A model generated the notes under the pieces. It made no database searches and was not told where the DNA came from. It saw nothing but the letters and a program-made list of their open reading frames with translations. The position numbers were made by a program, and so were the translations under genes. Of a stretch of DNA of 7,172 nt, positions 5,976 to 7,172 are shown in pieces. Position 1 is the first letter of the stretch; each line of letters starts with the position of its first letter. Source of the DNA: an uncultured bacterium (GTDB lineage Bacteria > Patescibacteriota > Gracilibacteria > Absconditabacterales > Absconditicoccaceae); contig CALCYP010000089.1 in the NCBI GenBank assembly GCA_937906635.1, positions 1-7,172 on the forward strand, read 5' to 3'.

Positions 5976-6992
5976 TTATTTTTGCTCTATTTTTGTGATT
6001 TCAACTAATTTATCAAAATCTGATATATATTCTTGATCTTGTTTAATTTTGTATTTTTCGTACTCTTGTAATGCTAATGTTTGAGCTACTTCGTGAGAAA
6101 TTTTTCAACTATCATTCAAAATTTCATATTCACTGAATTTCAAAAAAGCATCCATTTTTTCTTTCCAATCTTTCATCGTCATTATTTTTCATTTTGCTGC
6201 TTGTAATTCCGCATAATCAAGATACATATTCCCAATACGATTCAAATTTTCCAATTCCTTTTTGTTGAGATAATTTTTGGCTACAACAACATCACTTGGC
6301 ATAATTTTTCAATCTGGAGATTTTCTCCAACTTGTAAGTCACATTTTATCTTTTGCACTATCAGCTCTTTCAGCAATAATTTCTGCTGCAGTTTTTCTTG
6401 TGATTGCAAAGTGTAATTTATTTTGGACAGTAGCAAAAAATTCTTTTGTTTCAGGTGCGTTTGGAGAATAATCAAACGATGTGGCATAGATATCGGTAAT
6501 TTTCTGATACATCATTCTTTCACTTGTACGAATATCTCTGATTTCTTCATAAAGTTCATCAAAATATCTCGTAGAAAAACGAGAACCATATTTCATCCTA
6601 TCGGAATCAAGAGCAAATCCTTTTTGAATATATGACTTCAAAATTTCTGTTGCCCAAGTACGAAATTCTATTCATCTATTAGAATTTACACGATATCAAA
6701 CCGCGATAATTGCTTCAAGTGAATACATTTTAATAGTTCTTTTTACTTCTCTTCATCACTCATTTTGAACTTGTAAGAAATCCTTACAAGTTGAATTTAC
6801 ATCTATCTCTCCAGTATCTATAATATTTTTGATATGTAATGTTATATTTTGAGGTGTAACTCAAAACAATTCTGCCATCAATTTTTGAGAAAGCCAGATA
6901 TTTTGATCTGAATACATCACTTCCAGATGAATTGCTCAATCTTGAGATTGGAAAAACACAATATGATTATCTGGAATTTTTTTTAAGTTCAT
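5976..6992 (-). CDS. rhuM: RhuM-family protein, copy 2
   Basis: This encodes 338 residues with ten in-frame TGA read as Gly, a normal family length. The N-terminal winged-helix-like part has NIWLSQKLMAELFGVTPQNI (31-50). GYRVNS (99-104), FRTWATEIL (110-118), SYIQKGFALDSDRMK (120-134), IRTSERMMYQKITDIYATS (154-172), FFATVQNKLHFAI (185-197), KTAAEIIAERA (200-210), GLTSWRKSPDGK (218-229) and VVVAKNYL (235-242) follow. The C-terminal part matches copy 1 in plan (SEYEILNDSGKISH). Trp is written TGG four times and CGA is absent, unlike copy 1. The function is unknown; family members sit in pathogenicity and mobile islands. The ATG at 6992 was chosen from the N-terminal length and the shared leader. 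The antirepressor gene starts 66 nt downstream on the same strand. Confidence 0.93.
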
Positions 6993-7021
6993 CGTTAACT
7001 TGTTACAAATTAAATCTAAAA
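6987..7021 (-). promoter_or_regulatory. Duplicated leader at the rhuM copy 2 start codon
   Basis: This is the partner of 5904-5938: the minus strand reads ATTTAATTTGTAA-CA-AGTTAACGATGAAC and includes the start codon. Similarity ends right after the second codon on one side and after TTTTA on the other, although the two genes are unrelated. Confidence 0.7.
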
Positions 7022-7172
7022 TATTCTTTTTTACTAAAAATAAGTTAACAATCTGAAATTAAAAATCAATATTTTTTTGACAAAATTGTTTTATTGGTTT
7101 GTAAGTATGGTTTCTCATATAAGTAATTTTAAACAGAATTGACTTTTTACTTTATCATTCTAAGCGATAGTG
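7022..7172. other. AT-rich right edge with no supportable gene
   Basis: No frame on either strand is long enough to call. A second GTTAAC (about 7043-7048) lies upstream of rhuM copy 2. A TTGTCA and a TTGATT are present on the minus strand, but neither has a convincing -10 at the right distance. Confidence 0.4.

Noticed and set aside
6277..6635. Short open frames on both strands inside rhuM copy 2
   Set aside because: They are out-of-frame shadows of a conserved coding region; the minus frame 6339-6641 is simply part of rhuM copy 2.
350..6992. Interpretation as a run of decaying pseudogenes, or as a mycoplasma (UGA as Trp)
   Set aside because: Only TGA interrupts the frames, never TAA or TAG, and TGA sits at invariant glycines including Walker A loops.
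7130..7172. C-terminus of another minus-strand gene entering from the right
   Set aside because: Only a few codons are visible before a stop in each frame; nothing recognisable.

Overview
The window is AT-rich bacterial DNA that reads as broken fragments under the standard genetic code but as intact genes once UGA is read as glycine (translation table 25). That code is known from the candidate phyla Absconditabacteria (SR1) and Gracilibacteria. The evidence is direct: in-frame TGA sits at the invariant glycines of the Walker A loops of two ATPases, and conserved glycines are TGA in every gene here. A second recoding is visible: CGA falls on conserved tryptophans at six of seven in-frame sites. 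From memory, CGA/CGG-to-Trp has been reported for Absconditabacteria, so that lineage is my best guess (an inference).

Layout. 1-349 is non-coding and holds hairpin-rich repeats. 350-1345 (-) is a complete RhuM-family gene. 1346-1913 is a divergent intergenic region bounded by a perfect 23-bp inverted repeat and filled with short hairpins. 1914-3461 (+) is a complete comM (YifB) gene for a transformation-associated AAA+ ATPase. A strong promoter at 3537-3566 drives tRNA(CAT) and tRNA-Gly(TCC), ending at a hairpin/T-tract terminator. From there to the right edge everything lies on the minus strand and looks accessory: a 3' relic of a phage-type (Bro-N/DinD-like) antirepressor gene, a complete AAA_14/DUF4143 ATPase gene, a second antirepressor copy with an internal deletion and frameshift, and a second complete RhuM gene (5976-6992). 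6993-7172 shows no supportable gene.

How it fits together. comM and the tRNAs look like core genes. The RhuM, antirepressor and DUF4143 genes are typical of mobile or phage-derived cargo, and all of them use the recoded UGA. The segment to the right of tRNA-Gly shows signs of rearrangement: a 124-bp direct repeat brackets the ATPase gene, and a 35-bp leader is duplicated at the start codons of rhuM2 and the antirepressor. No integrase or transposase is visible. All products and family assignments come from reading translations by eye; no database search was run.
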